Positions 28,239 through 38,041 of a stretch of DNA of 64,000 nucleotides are shown here, piece after piece. This stretch comes from Verrucomicrobiaceae bacterium (lineage in GTDB: Bacteria > Verrucomicrobiota > Verrucomicrobiia > Verrucomicrobiales > Verrucomicrobiaceae), in NCBI GenBank assembly GCA_015075365.1, contig JABTUN010000001.1, positions 868,001 through 932,000 on the forward strand, given 5' to 3'. The stretch's first letter is position 1; every line of letters begins with the position of its first letter. The position numbers and the translations under genes were made by a program. Below the pieces are notes generated by a model. It was given only the letters and a program-made list of their open reading frames with translations, had not been told where the DNA came from and did not search any database.

Positions 28239-29657
28239 ATGAAACCGAGGGACCTCATCCGACTTGGCGTGCCGCAGGGCGCGGCGATCCAGTCTGGCAT
28301 GGACTTCATCGCGAAGTTCATGGCGCAGGGTGGGGAATCGACGCGGCTGGAGGACGAGCTGGGCGCGATCATCGCGAAGCCGGAATCGTTTCTCGGCGAT
28401 CCACTGCGCGAGGTGTTTGCGCGGGATCTGTATGCGCCGGCTTACAAACAGCGCGATGTCCTCGCGCCTTGGGCGCAGTGGGGCTCCGGGCTCGAAGCAC
28501 AGGCGGTGCAGCAGATGGCGAACGCTTGTGCGCTGCCGGTGGCGGTCGCGGGAGCGCTCATGCCGGATGCGCATGTGGGCTACGGGCTGCCGATCGGCGG
28601 CGTGCTGGCCACGGAAGGCTGCGTGATCCCTTACGCCGTGGGCGTGGACATCGCGTGCCGCATGCGGCTCTCGGTTTATGATCGCAAAGCGAGCACCATC
28701 GCGGGTCAGAAGGACCGCCTGGCAAACATCCTCGAAAGCGAGACCTGCTTTGGCATGGGCGGCGCGTTCAAGGAGAAGCGCCAGCACGAGATCATGGACG
28801 AGGACTGGTCCGTTTCGCCCATCACGCGACGCTTCAAAGACAAAGCCTACGCGCAGCTCGGTTCGAGCGGCTCTGGGAATCACTTTGTCGAGTTCGGTGC
28901 CTTTGACGTGGATGCGGAGCAGTCCGCCGCGCTGAAGGAGAGCGGTTTTGACCTGCCACCGGGTGATTACCTTGCGCTGCTGAGCCACAGCGGCTCGCGC
29001 GGCACGGGAGCGCAGGTGTGCCAGCACTACAGCCGCATCGCGATGGATCGTCGCTACGATCTGCCGAAGGAGCTGAAGCACCTCGCGTGGCTCACCTTTG
29101 AGGAAGAAGCGGGCCAGGAATACTGGGCCGCCATGAACCTCATGGGCCGCTACGCCGCCGCGAACCACGCGCTCATCCACAAACGCATCGCGAAGAAAGT
29201 CGGCGCTCATGTCGTGCTCGACATCGAGAACCATCACAACTTCGCGTGGAAGGAAACGCACGTCGTGAACGGCGCGGAGCGCGAGGTCATCGTGCACCGC
29301 AAAGGCGCGACGCCTGCCGGTGCCGGTGTGCTCGGGGTCATCCCCGGCTCCATGGCCACGCCCGGCTACGTCGTGCGTGGCAAAGGCAAAGCGGAGTCAC
29401 TGAACAGCGCCTCGCACGGCGCAGGTCGTGTGATGAGCCGTTCCGCAGCGAAGCAGAGCTTTACCTGGAGCGCCGTGAAAAAGCAGCTCGCCGCCGCCGG
29501 CGTCGAACTCCTCAGCGCCGGCATCGACGAAGTGCCCGGCGTGTACAAAGACATCCACAGCGTCATGGCCGCGCAGACCGACCTCGTGGATGTGCTCGGC
29601 GAGTTTCGTCCGCGCATCGTGAAGATGTGCCCGCCTGGGGAACAGGCGGAGGATTGA
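28239..29657 (+). CDS. rtcB: RNA ligase RtcB
   Basis: 472 residues from ATG 28239; an upstream in-frame ATG at 28173 would add 22 non-conserved residues. RtcB signatures in order: MPDAHVGYGLPIGGV, VGVDIACRM (metal-binding Asp/Cys), GSSGSGNHFVEFG, SHSGSRGTG, the HNF and E pair of the third metal site, and SASHGAGRVMSR with the guanylylated His near residue 391. It joins 2',3'-cyclic phosphate (or 3'-phosphate) ends to 5'-OH ends using GTP and Mn2+, the ends left by most tRNA-cutting toxins. Variant residues (IACRM rather than the common IGCGM) place it in a divergent RtcB branch. No RtcA or RtcR gene is visible. Confidence 0.93.
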   Translation: MKPRDLIRLGVPQGAAIQSGMDFIAKFMAQGGESTRLEDELGAIIAKPESFLGDPLREVFARDLYAPAYKQRDVLAPWAQWGSGLEAQAVQQMANACALPVAVAGALMPDAHVGYGLPIGGVLATEGCVIPYAVGVDIACRMRLSVYDRKASTIAGQKDRLANILESETCFGMGGAFKEKRQHEIMDEDWSVSPITRRFKDKAYAQLGSSGSGNHFVEFGAFDVDAEQSAALKESGFDLPPGDYLALLSHSGSRGTGAQVCQHYSRIAMDRRYDLPKELKHLAWLTFEEEAGQEYWAAMNLMGRYAAANHALIHKRIAKKVGAHVVLDIENHHNFAWKETHVVNGAEREVIVHRKGATPAGAGVLGVIPGSMATPGYVVRGKGKAESLNSASHGAGRVMSRSAAKQSFTWSAVKKQLAAAGVELLSAGIDEVPGVYKDIHSVMAAQTDLVDVLGEFRPRIVKMCPPGEQAED

Positions 29658-29687
29658 AACGCGGAGGCCATCAGCCGCGGTGCGATG

Positions 29688-29767
29688 TTCTCGGTTCACG
29701 GTTCTCAGTTCGCTGTTTGTCTCTCGAAGAAAGCAAAACCGCGAACCGGGAACTGAGAACCGCGAAT
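29688..29767. repeat. Low-complexity palindrome between rtcB and the HNH gene
   Basis: Arms with GGTTCTCAGTTC (29700-29711) and GAACTGAGAACC (29750-29761), each embedded in degenerate repeats of the same words, form a long imperfect hairpin. Confidence 0.6.
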
Positions 29768-29802
29768 TTCCCTGCAGAACACCCCAAACCTTCATTTTTG
29801 TC

Positions 29803-30387
29803 ATGAACGACCAACTCACCAAAACCACCGTCCTCGTGCTCAACCGCAACTGGCAGGCCATTGGCGTGAAAACGCCGATGGAGGCCTTCAGCATGATCGC
29901 GGGTGGCGCGGCGACAGCGCTCGACATCGAAACGGGCGGTCACATTCGGCCCGTGACCTGGGCGGAGTGGCTCATGCTGCCTGTGCGCGAGGGCGACAAC
30001 GTCATCGGCACCGTCAAAGGGCCGGTGCGCGTGCCTGCGGTGCTCGTTTTGGCGAAATTCGACAAGGTGCCCAAAAAGCGCCCGAAGTTCGGCGTGCGCG
30101 GCATTTGGGAACGCGATGGCGGTGTGTGCCAATACACCGGCCGCAAGCTCCGCGCCGGCGAAGGCAACATCGACCACGTCGTGCCGCTTTCTCGCGGCGG
30201 ACCGACCTCATGGGAAAACTGCGTCCTCGCCGACAAACGCGTGAACAGCCACAAAGGCTCCAAACTGCCTGAAGAAGCTGGTTTGAAGCTGATGCGTCGT
30301 CCCACCGTGCCGCGCGAGGTGCCTGTGACGCTGCTGATCAAGAACACGCACCGCGTGCGGGAGTGGGAGATGTTCCTGTCGGAATGA
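29803..30387 (+). CDS. HNH endonuclease
   Basis: 194 residues from ATG 29803; the longer frame from 29680 covers a palindromic repeat and is unlikely to be coding. N-terminal VLVLNRNWQAIGVKTPMEA is typical of a bacterial HNH subfamily. The HNH core is VCQYTGRKL, then NIDHVVPLSRGGPTSWENCVLADKRVNSHKGSK (residues about 110-155), with the catalytic His in IDHV and the Asn/His following. DNA cleavage is expected. It lies 145 nt after rtcB in the same orientation and closes with a strong terminator, so it may end the island transcript. Confidence 0.85.
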   Translation: MNDQLTKTTVLVLNRNWQAIGVKTPMEAFSMIAGGAATALDIETGGHIRPVTWAEWLMLPVREGDNVIGTVKGPVRVPAVLVLAKFDKVPKKRPKFGVRGIWERDGGVCQYTGRKLRAGEGNIDHVVPLSRGGPTSWENCVLADKRVNSHKGSKLPEEAGLKLMRRPTVPREVPVTLLIKNTHRVREWEMFLSE

Positions 30388-30389
30388 CG

Positions 30390-30421
30390 AAGGCCGCCAA
30401 GGTTGACTTGGCGGCCTTTTT
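30390..30421 (+). terminator. Intrinsic terminator after the HNH gene
   Basis: A 12-bp stem (30390-30401 with 30407-30418), loop GTTGA, then five T. Marks the right end of the RNA-repair island. Confidence 0.9.
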
Positions 30422-30426
30422 CTGCC

Positions 30427-31761
30427 TCAGCGATACTCCACGAGGCCGTCGTAGCCGTGAACGAAGGGGATGCGGTGATCGAGATCGGCGAGGATCTGGC
30501 GGGTGAGGTTGTACTTTGAGTGAAGCGCGGCGTCGTCGTGATCTGGATCATGATGGACGGCGATCCACTTCTCGACCGCGGCCAGTTTGGTCAGCGCGCA
30601 GGCGCTGGCGAGGTTCGAGTGGCCCCAGCCGATTTTTTTCGGGTAGTCGGCAGGAAGGTACTGCGCCTCGTGGACGAGCAGATCGACACCTTCGACAAAA
30701 TGGATCACCGGCTCGTGCGGCACCACCACTTCGCTGTCGAGCGTGAGACCCACGGGGCTGCCGGTGTAGCCCTGGAGAAATTCGTTGTCCGGGATGAAGG
30801 CGACTTTCCAGCCATCATGCTCGATTTTGAAACCTACCGTGGCTCCCGGATGCTGGACGTATTCGCGGGTGATCTTCGCACCGCCGATGGTGACCGGTTT
30901 GTCGTCGAGAAAGACAAAGTTGATCTTAGCGGCGAGGTCCTCGCGCTGCACGGGGAAATAGTCGCGGTCGAGCTGGCCGACGAGGAGGGATTCGAGGTTC
31001 TTGCCGAAGCCGCGCTCGCCATAGACGGTGATTTCAAACCCAGGGACGTAAATCGGGACGAAGAAAGGAAATCCCTGGATGTGGTCCCAGTGCGTGTGGG
31101 TGATGAAGAGGTGGATGTGGCGCGGACCGTCCTTCAGCAGCGAGAGGCCCGCATCACGCAGGCCGGAACCGGCGTCGAAAAGGATGCGATCGTGTCCGGT
31201 GCAGAACTCGAAGCAGGTGGTGTTCCCGCCATGCTGGGCGTAGCGTCCGCCGGAGACGGGAATGGAGCCACGTGTGCCCCAAAACCGCGCGTGCGGCCGC
31301 CGCGTGTCCAGGACGGGGGCGTACAACTCCGTGGGGACAGCGCGGGCCGGACGGTCCGCCACGAGCGAGCAGCTCGCCGCGTTGCTGAAGAAGCTGTTGA
31401 GCTTCGCGAGAAGGACGTCCGGAGGAAAGGGCTTGATGAGAACATCAAGCGGGCCGCTTTGGCGGATATGCTTGAACTCCGTGGAGTAATCCTTGGCCGT
31501 CGTGATGACGACGGGGAGGTTTTCCGTGGCCGGATCGGCGCGAAGCGCGCGCAGGGCGTCGAGCCCGGTCATTTTTGGCATGATCAGGTCCAGCACAAGC
31601 AGGTCCGGCTTGAACGACGCCACTTTGTCGAGGCACTGCTCCCCGTCGTGGGCCACCTGTACCTCGTAGCCCGCCTTCTCCAGCGCATGGGAAAGCTGCA
31701 AGGCGATCGCACGCACGTCTTCGGCGAGCAGGATTTTCTTCTTCGGAGCTTGGCTGGGCAT
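30427..31761 (-). CDS. Response-regulator receiver fused to an MBL-fold hydrolase
   Basis: 444 residues from the Met at 31761; a much longer minus-strand frame upstream is an antisense shadow of the glgE-like gene. Residues 8-125 are a receiver domain (LLAEDVRA, LLVLDLIMPKMTG with phospho-Asp near residue 55, VVITTAKD, KPF). Residues about 160-440 are a metallo-beta-lactamase fold with RFWGTRGSIP, THTHWDHIQGFPFF and HEAQYLP. The hydrolase part resembles PhnP/phosphodiesterase-like enzymes. Phosphorylation probably controls hydrolase activity. The cognate kinase is not in the window. Confidence 0.85.
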   Translation of the reverse strand: MPSQAPKKKILLAEDVRAIALQLSHALEKAGYEVQVAHDGEQCLDKVASFKPDLLVLDLIMPKMTGLDALRALRADPATENLPVVITTAKDYSTEFKHIRQSGPLDVLIKPFPPDVLLAKLNSFFSNAASCSLVADRPARAVPTELYAPVLDTRRPHARFWGTRGSIPVSGGRYAQHGGNTTCFEFCTGHDRILFDAGSGLRDAGLSLLKDGPRHIHLFITHTHWDHIQGFPFFVPIYVPGFEITVYGERGFGKNLESLLVGQLDRDYFPVQREDLAAKINFVFLDDKPVTIGGAKITREYVQHPGATVGFKIEHDGWKVAFIPDNEFLQGYTGSPVGLTLDSEVVVPHEPVIHFVEGVDLLVHEAQYLPADYPKKIGWGHSNLASACALTKLAAVEKWIAVHHDPDHDDAALHSKYNLTRQILADLDHRIPFVHGYDGLVEYR

Positions 31762-31845
31762 CGGCCAAACGTGGCGCAAAGCCCGCGAGGCTCCAGCGGG
31801 ATTTTTCTCTTCCAAAATCCGATTCACGGCTATCCATGCGTTCCC

Positions 31846-33801
31846 ATGCCCGCCACTCACGCTCCCACTGTTGTCATCGAAAACTTCTACCCCTGCCTCG
31901 AAGGCGGCCGCCATCCGGTGAAGCGCGTGACCGGCGAGCCGCTCGACGTGTGGTGCGACATCTTCAAGGACGGCCACGATGTGATGAGCGCGGTGCTGCG
32001 CTGGCGTCTCGCGGGCTCGAAACGCTGGAGCGAGGCACCGATGAAGCTCGACAGCAACGACCGCTGGCACGGGACCTGTGCTTTTGAGAAGGCAGGCCGC
32101 TGGGAATACCTCGTCGAGGCCTGGGGCGATACGTTCCGCTCGTGGAAGATGACCTTCGCGGTGCGTGTGGCGGCCAAAGATCCCGATGTGCCCATCGAGG
32201 CCCGTGAGGGTGCCCGCCTGCTCAAAGAAGCCGCGGCACGGGCAAAGAAGGCCGGGGCCACCGCGGCGGCCTCGCAGATGCAGGAATGTGCCGATTTGCT
32301 GACCAAGGTGCCCGCGCAGGATATTCTCGAAGTGCTGCAATCCGACGAGATGCAGGCGTTGATGGATCAGTTCCCGGATCGAGAGCTTTCCACCGTCTCC
32401 ACCACCATGCAGGTCATCGTCGAGCGTGACCGGGCGCGGTTCTCGGCGTGGTATGAATTCTTCCCCCGCGGTGCCGAAGGCCGTGCGGACAAGCACAGCA
32501 CCTTCCGTGATTGCCTGGGCCGCCTCGACCACGCGGCGCACCTCGGCTTTGATGTGATCTACTTCCCGCCGATCCACCCCATCGGCATCACCGCCCGCAA
32601 AGGCAAAAACAACACGCTCACCGCGCTCGAGGGCGATGTGGGCAGCCCGTGGGCCATTGGCGGCCCGGCAGGCGGTCATCGCGCGGTGGAGCCGGCGCTC
32701 GGCACCATCGAGGACTTCAAATGGCTCGTCGGCGAAGCCAGCAAACGCGGCCTGGAGATCGCGCTCGACTTTGCCATCAACTGCTCGCCCGATCATCCCT
32801 ACGTCAAAGAGCATCCTGAGTGGTTTTACCAGCGTCCCGACGGCAGCATCCGCTACGCGGAAAATCCGCCAAAGAAGTATCAGGACATCTACCCGATCAA
32901 TTTCCACTGCGACGATTGGAAGGCGCTGTGGAAGGAACTCATCGACGTGGTGCAGTTCTGGGTCGATTGCGGCGTGAAGATCTTCCGCGTCGATAATCCG
33001 CACACGAAGCCCGTGGCCTTCTGGGAAGAACTCATCGGCACCATCCAGCGCAAGGACCCGGACGTGCTCTTCCTCGCCGAGGCCTTCACGAAGCCGAAGA
33101 TGATGCAGGTGCTCGGCAAAATCGGATTCACGCAGAGCTACACCTACTTCACCTGGCGTGAGAGCCGCGCGGAGCTGGAAGAATACGCTCGCGAGCTTTT
33201 CCATGGCGACATGCGCTGGTATTACCGCGCCAATTTCTGGCCGAACACGCCCGACATCCTGCCCGGCCACCTGCAACACGCCGGCCCGCAGATGTTCCGC
33301 ATCCGCGCCGCGCTCGCCGCCACCATGTCGAGCACCTGGGGCATGTACACCGGCTACGAACTCGGCGAAAACGAGCCCTATCCCGGCAAGGAGGAATACA
33401 ATCACAGCGAGAAGTACCAGCTCGTGCAGCGTGACTACAACAAGCCGGGCAACATCAACGGCTTCATCCGGAAGCTGAACCTCATCCGTCGCGACAACGC
33501 CGCGCTGCATCTCTACGACAACCTGCGCTTCCACGCCGCCGACCACGGCCAGATCATCAGCTACAGCAAGGCCACGCCGGACTTCAGCAACCGCATCCTC
33601 TGCGTCATCAACCTCGACGCGCACCACACCGCCGCCAGCATGGTGCATCTAGACCTCGCCGCGCTCGGTCTCGACGGCTCCAGGCCCTTCAAAGTCATCG
33701 ACCTGCTACATGGCGGCGCCTACGACTGGTGTGGCGCTGACAACTACGTCGAGCTGAAGCCGGAGGGCGTTTCGATGCATGTGTTCCGCGTCGAGCAGTG
33801 A
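31846..33801 (+). CDS. glgE: Maltosyltransferase GlgE-like (GH13)
   Basis: 651 residues from ATG 31846. The N-terminal domain (residues 1-110) is the GlgE N/S immunoglobulin-like module (VVIENFYPCLEGGRHPVKRV), followed by helical region RLLKEAAARAKK. The GH13 core has FDVIYFPPIHPIG, FAINCSPDHPYVKEHPEWF, the nucleophile Asp in IFRVDNPHTKP near residue 383, and the acid/base Glu in LFLAEAFTKP. It transfers maltose from maltose-1-phosphate to alpha-1,4-glucan. Partner genes (treS/pep2, glgB) are not in this window. Confidence 0.9.
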   Translation: MPATHAPTVVIENFYPCLEGGRHPVKRVTGEPLDVWCDIFKDGHDVMSAVLRWRLAGSKRWSEAPMKLDSNDRWHGTCAFEKAGRWEYLVEAWGDTFRSWKMTFAVRVAAKDPDVPIEAREGARLLKEAAARAKKAGATAAASQMQECADLLTKVPAQDILEVLQSDEMQALMDQFPDRELSTVSTTMQVIVERDRARFSAWYEFFPRGAEGRADKHSTFRDCLGRLDHAAHLGFDVIYFPPIHPIGITARKGKNNTLTALEGDVGSPWAIGGPAGGHRAVEPALGTIEDFKWLVGEASKRGLEIALDFAINCSPDHPYVKEHPEWFYQRPDGSIRYAENPPKKYQDIYPINFHCDDWKALWKELIDVVQFWVDCGVKIFRVDNPHTKPVAFWEELIGTIQRKDPDVLFLAEAFTKPKMMQVLGKIGFTQSYTYFTWRESRAELEEYARELFHGDMRWYYRANFWPNTPDILPGHLQHAGPQMFRIRAALAATMSSTWGMYTGYELGENEPYPGKEEYNHSEKYQLVQRDYNKPGNINGFIRKLNLIRRDNAALHLYDNLRFHAADHGQIISYSKATPDFSNRILCVINLDAHHTAASMVHLDLAALGLDGSRPFKVIDLLHGGAYDWCGADNYVELKPEGVSMHVFRVEQ

Positions 33802-33872
33802 TGCGGGCCGCAATTGAGAGGAGAAGTCTCCGCTCTTGAGCCGTATAGCTCGCTCTTCATACTCGAAACTGC

Positions 33873-35642
33873 ATGGAAGCCTGGATCGTCATCGGCCTGC
33901 TGGTCGTCGCCGTCGTCGCCTTTGCCACGGAGAAGATCTCGGTGGACCTGGTGACGCTGGGGATGCTGTGCGCGCTCGTTTTGACCGGCATTCTGCGGGT
34001 GGACCAGGCGTTCAGCGGCTTTGGGGACCGCGTGATCATCCTGCTGGCGGCGATCTTTGTGATCGGAGCTGCGCTGCGTGAGACCGGAGTGCTGGACACG
34101 CTGGGCAGCATGCTGGCGGCCTGCCTGGGCGGGCGTCCGCTGTGGCTGATGGCGGCGCTGATGGCGGTGGTGGCGGGCGTGTCAGCCTTCATGAACAACA
34201 CGACGGTCACAGCCGTCTTTGTGGGACCGGTGATCGGGCTGGCGAGGAAGGTGAGAGTCCCCCCTTCCCGCCTGCTGATGCCGCTGGCCTTTGCCTCGAT
34301 CCTGGGCGGCACCTGCACACTGATCGGCACCTCGACCAACGTGGCGGTGAGCGGCGCGATGACCAAGCTGGGCATGACGCCGCTGGAGATGTTTGAGTTC
34401 ACCAAGATCGGCATTGTCTGCGTGGCGGCAGGCATTTTGTACATGGCCTTCATTGGCGGGCGGCTGGTGCCGGAGCGGGACAGCGCCACGGACAAGGAAA
34501 GCGACATGATGCGCCAGTATCTGGCGGAGGTGGTGATCCTGGCGAACTCCCCGCTGATCGGACAAAAGGCTTTTGAGTCCGACTTTTCGGCTCTCGAGTT
34601 CCAGGTGCTGCGCATCCGTCGTAACGGCGTGACTTTTGACGCGGAGCCGCACGAGCGGTTTGTCGAGGGTGATGTCGTCCTGGTGGCGGGAAAGGTGGAG
34701 AACCTTATCAAAGTGAAAAAGATCGAGGGGATCGACATCCTGGAGGATGCGGTGTTGCGAAACTCGGGCGTTAAAATGCGGGATGCCCAGGTGGCGGAGG
34801 TGGTGCTGACACCACGCAGCAGCTATGTGGGCCGCTCCATGCGTGAGAGCCACTTCCGCCAGCGCACGGGGCTGTCCGTCATGGCGCTGATGCGCGGTGA
34901 CGCCTCGCTGATGCATCACATGGCGGATGAGGAGCTGCAGGCCGGGGACCTGCTTCTCCTGCAAGGGCCGGCGGAGCGCTTCAAGGCCTTTGAGGAGGCC
35001 GGGGAGATGGTGGTGATCAGCCAGCATCAGTTCAGCGCGGAGACAAGGCGCAAAGGGTTTGTTTTGCTGGGTGCGTTTGTCACCGCGGTGGCGGTGAGCA
35101 GCATCTGGCCGGAGTGGATTCCGGAGACGATCGCCTTCGTGCTGGTGGCGCTCATGGCCGTCTTCCTGCGCTGCATCAAGCTGGAGACCGCCTACGGAAA
35201 CATCGACTGGCGCCTGCTGATCCTCATCGGCGGCATGATGGCCTTTGGCGAGGCCATGCGCGGCTCCGGCGCGGCAGACATGATCGCCGAGTCCATCACC
35301 GGATGGATGGGGCCTTTCGGTGTCTTCGGAGTGTTTGCCGGGTTCTGCCTGCTGACCGTGATCCTGACCCAGCCGATGTCAAACGCGGCAGCCGCGCTCG
35401 TGGTGCTGCCGGTCGCGCTGGAGGCTGCGGCGGCGCTGGAGGCCAGCCAGCGCGCCTTTGCCATCGGCATCATGCTCAGCGCCTCGGTGAGCGTGCTCAC
35501 CCCCTTTGAGCCGAGCTGCATCCTCGTCTATGGGCCCGGCAAGTACCGCTTCTCCGACTTCATCAAGGTCGGCGGCGGGCTCACGCTGGTGATGCTGGCC
35601 GTCGTCCTGATCATGGTGCCGATGTTCTGGCCGCTGAAATAA
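33873..35642 (+). CDS. SLC13-family transporter with TrkA-C domains
   Basis: 589 residues. N-terminal transmembrane bundle (about 6 helices, residues 1-190) with the conserved FMNNTTVTAVFVGPV and GTCTLIGTSTNVAVSGAM motifs. Two cytosolic TrkA-C (RCK-C) domains follow (residues about 205-380; FEVQVLRIRRNG-like and VVLTPRSSYVGRSMRES), then a second bundle with QPMSNAAAALVVLP. This is the divalent anion:Na+ symporter (DASS) layout with regulatory RCK-C inserts, as in sulfate or dicarboxylate transporters. Substrate not determinable. Confidence 0.88.
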   Translation: MEAWIVIGLLVVAVVAFATEKISVDLVTLGMLCALVLTGILRVDQAFSGFGDRVIILLAAIFVIGAALRETGVLDTLGSMLAACLGGRPLWLMAALMAVVAGVSAFMNNTTVTAVFVGPVIGLARKVRVPPSRLLMPLAFASILGGTCTLIGTSTNVAVSGAMTKLGMTPLEMFEFTKIGIVCVAAGILYMAFIGGRLVPERDSATDKESDMMRQYLAEVVILANSPLIGQKAFESDFSALEFQVLRIRRNGVTFDAEPHERFVEGDVVLVAGKVENLIKVKKIEGIDILEDAVLRNSGVKMRDAQVAEVVLTPRSSYVGRSMRESHFRQRTGLSVMALMRGDASLMHHMADEELQAGDLLLLQGPAERFKAFEEAGEMVVISQHQFSAETRRKGFVLLGAFVTAVAVSSIWPEWIPETIAFVLVALMAVFLRCIKLETAYGNIDWRLLILIGGMMAFGEAMRGSGAADMIAESITGWMGPFGVFGVFAGFCLLTVILTQPMSNAAAALVVLPVALEAAAALEASQRAFAIGIMLSASVSVLTPFEPSCILVYGPGKYRFSDFIKVGGGLTLVMLAVVLIMVPMFWPLK

Positions 35643-35808
35643 ACCGTTTTCAGAACGAAGCTCTGAAATGACCGGCCAGCGCGGCGGCTTCAGTGGCACG
35701 GAAAGAGCGAGGAGGCTATTGGAGCGCTAGCTGGAGAGTGAATCACGCCGCCTTTGAAGCCGCCCCGCCGCCGGGAATCAGACAGACCTTTTGAAAACCG
35801 GTCCAGGA

Positions 35809-37053
35809 TCAGCCTTCCGTCTGCCGGGGGCGGATAAGCAGCACGATCCCCAGCGACACCACGCACACGAGGGAGAACACGCCGAAGATCGCGTTCAGCG
35901 GCACGCCGCGGTCGGTCATCGCACCAAATCCCCAGTCCGCCACGCCGCCGCACATCATGCTCACGAAGTTCATGATGCCGTAGCCCGTCGCGCGCAGTTC
36001 CGGCCGTGTGATCTGGCTCAGGATCGGCATGTTGTTGCAGTCAAAGAAGCCCCAGCCGATGCCAAACACCACCAGTGACGCGATGGCGAGGGCGAAGGAG
36101 TTCAGCCCCGGTGCGTTGCCCACGCCGTACATCGCCGGCACGATGAGCATCATGCCGATCGCGCTCACATAGATGCGCCCGCGCGCGCTTCGGCGCATCC
36201 AGCGGTCCGCCAGCCAGCCGCCAAACACGGCGGCCAGCAGCGCGGAGGCCTGCCAGTAGAGAGCGGCGGACACGCCCGCCTTCCCCTGGCTGATGTTGAA
36301 CGCCTTTTGCAGGATCGCCGGCATCCAGTCACGCACCACCCACGCAGCCAGCGCAGGCAGTGTGAAATAGAGGACGAGCAGGATGAAATTCCGGTTCGTC
36401 AGCAGTTCGCCGGCCGCTTGGGCAATCGTTGGTTTTCCAAGGGCAGTCGTTGCATCAATTCGACGCGGCGCATCACGCAGCAGGAGCAGCAGCGGCAGGG
36501 CGTACAGGATTCCGGCCAGCCCGGTGAAGTCGAACATGAAGCGCCAGCCCAGGTCCGGCGCGTCCGCCACGAAGCCCGCGAAACCACCGACCATCACGCC
36601 GCAGTAGATGCCCATCTGATGCACGCCCACCGCGCGGGAGCGTGTTCCGCCCGTGTGAAAGTCCGTGATCAGAGCGAGCGCCGCCGGGATGTAAAACGCC
36701 TCGCTGATGCCCATCGCCGTGCGCGCCCAGTACAGCTCCTGGAAGCTGCTCACATGCCCGGTGAGCCAGGTGATGAGCGACCACACAAACAAGCTGCCGC
36801 AGATCGTCAGCTTCCGGCTGAAGCGGTCCGCGATGTAGCCCCCGATCGGGCTGAAAATGGCATACACCCACTTGAACGAAGCCAGCATGTGGCCCCAGTT
36901 CTCCTCGCTGCCAATGTCCTTGATGTCGCCCATCACGGATACCTTCATCGAGGCGATCATCTGCCGGTCCAGGTAGTTTAGGAGCGCCACGGGGAACAGC
37001 AGCGCCACGACCGTCCACGCGTAGCGGCCCGGCGAGGTTGGGGAATCGTTCAT
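35809..37053 (-). CDS. MFS transporter, ACS/hexuronate-like
   Basis: 414 residues from the Met at 37053. About 12 membrane segments. First helix carries LNYLDRQMIA; the loop 2-3 signature is GGYIADRFSRKLTI; later GGWLADRWMRR. Loop and helix pattern (TAMGISEAFYIPAALALI, GIYCGVMVGGFAGFVAD) fits the anion:cation symporter family. The preceding 160 nt (35643-35808) hold no gene. It is divergent from the esterase gene with 128 nt between starts. Confidence 0.85.
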   Translation of the reverse strand: MNDSPTSPGRYAWTVVALLFPVALLNYLDRQMIASMKVSVMGDIKDIGSEENWGHMLASFKWVYAIFSPIGGYIADRFSRKLTICGSLFVWSLITWLTGHVSSFQELYWARTAMGISEAFYIPAALALITDFHTGGTRSRAVGVHQMGIYCGVMVGGFAGFVADAPDLGWRFMFDFTGLAGILYALPLLLLLRDAPRRIDATTALGKPTIAQAAGELLTNRNFILLVLYFTLPALAAWVVRDWMPAILQKAFNISQGKAGVSAALYWQASALLAAVFGGWLADRWMRRSARGRIYVSAIGMMLIVPAMYGVGNAPGLNSFALAIASLVVFGIGWGFFDCNNMPILSQITRPELRATGYGIMNFVSMMCGGVADWGFGAMTDRGVPLNAIFGVFSLVCVVSLGIVLLIRPRQTEG

Positions 37054-37181
37054 AAGCCCGCAGGGGAGCGCACAGGCCCAAACCGCGCAACTCCGAAGCC
37101 ATGACCATCCTTGCCGCGCCCATGACAAAGCCTTGTCATCCCGGCAATGCCGCCGCCCCGGTCTTCGTATCACCTGCCGCC

Positions 37182-38036
37182 ATGAAACACGTCCTCGCAC
37201 TCTGCCTGCTCCTCGCAGCCACCGCTTCCGCCCAACAGCCGAAAACCCTCCCCTATGTTGAAAACGGCCACGCGCGCCATGTGCTCGACATTTACGCGCC
37301 GGCGAACGCGAAGAACCTGCCCGTCGTGTTCTGGATTCACGGCGGCGGCTGGCAGCAAGGCGATAAATCCAGCGTGGACACCAAGCCGAAGTGGTTTCTC
37401 GACAAAGGCTTCGTCTTTGTCTCCACCAACTACCGCCTGCTGCCGGAGGTGGACATGGGCACGCTCATCCGTGACTGCGCGAAGTCCTTCGGCTGGGTGC
37501 AAAAACACATTGCCGAGCACGGCGGCGATCCGAAACGCGTGCTCGTCGGTGGTCACAGCGCCGGCGCGCAGCTCGCGGCGATCCTTTGCACGGATGACCG
37601 CTACTTGAAGGAGGTCGGCGCGGACTTCTCCAGCCTCATCGGCTGCCTGCCGGTCGATGGCGACACCTACAACATCCCGGCGATCATCGACGTGGCGGAG
37701 ACACGCGCACGCGTCCATGGCTTCCCGATGCCGAAATTCGGCCATCGTCTCAAGTTCGGCAACGATCCCGCTCTTCACAAAGACTTCTCTGCCGTGACGC
37801 ACGTCGCGAAGGGCAAGGGCATCCCTCCATTCCTCATCCTGCACGTCTCCAACCATCCGGACACGACCGCGCAGGCCGTTCACTTTGGAAACGTGCTCAA
37901 GGAGGCCGGCGTGCCCGTCACCGTGTTCGGCGCGAAGGACACCAACCACAGCAAGCTCAACGACGACCTCGGCCTCGCCGGTGATCCAGCCACGAAGGCG
38001 CTGGATGAGTTTGTCAGCCGTATCTTGAAGAACTAG
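37182..38036 (+). CDS. Secreted alpha/beta-hydrolase (esterase/lipase, carboxylesterase-like)
   Basis: 284 residues from ATG 37182, chosen because it starts a signal peptide ending ATASA. The mature protein has [10 protein letters not shown] (oxyanion hole), the nucleophile elbow [10 protein letters not shown] with Ser near residue 126, and DTNHSKLND near the end with the catalytic His. This is the BD-FAE/hormone-sensitive-lipase-like arrangement. A periplasmic esterase acting on acylated polysaccharides is plausible. It ends 5 nt before the large haem protein gene and is probably co-transcribed with it. Confidence 0.85.
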   Translation: MKHVLALCLLLAATASAQQPKTLPYVENGHARHVLDIYAPANAKNLPVVFWIHGGGWQQGDKSSVDTKPKWFLDKGFVFVSTNYRLLPEVDMGTLIRDCAKSFGWVQKHIAEHGGDPKRVLVGGHSAGAQLAAILCTDDRYLKEVGADFSSLIGCLPVDGDTYNIPAIIDVAETRARVHGFPMPKFGHRLKFGNDPALHKDFSAVTHVAKGKGIPPFLILHVSNHPDTTAQAVHFGNVLKEAGVPVTVFGAKDTNHSKLNDDLGLAGDPATKALDEFVSRILKN

Positions 38037-38041
38037 CCGCC

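Noticed and set aside
17976..30421. Integrase, attachment sites or phage structural genes that would define the island as a known mobile element
   Set aside because: None seen on either strand in the window; mobility of the island remains unproven.
31762..33648. N-terminal extension of the receiver-MBL gene into a 1073-codon frame
   Set aside because: The extension is antisense to the GlgE catalytic domain; the receiver domain starts cleanly at the Met at 31761.
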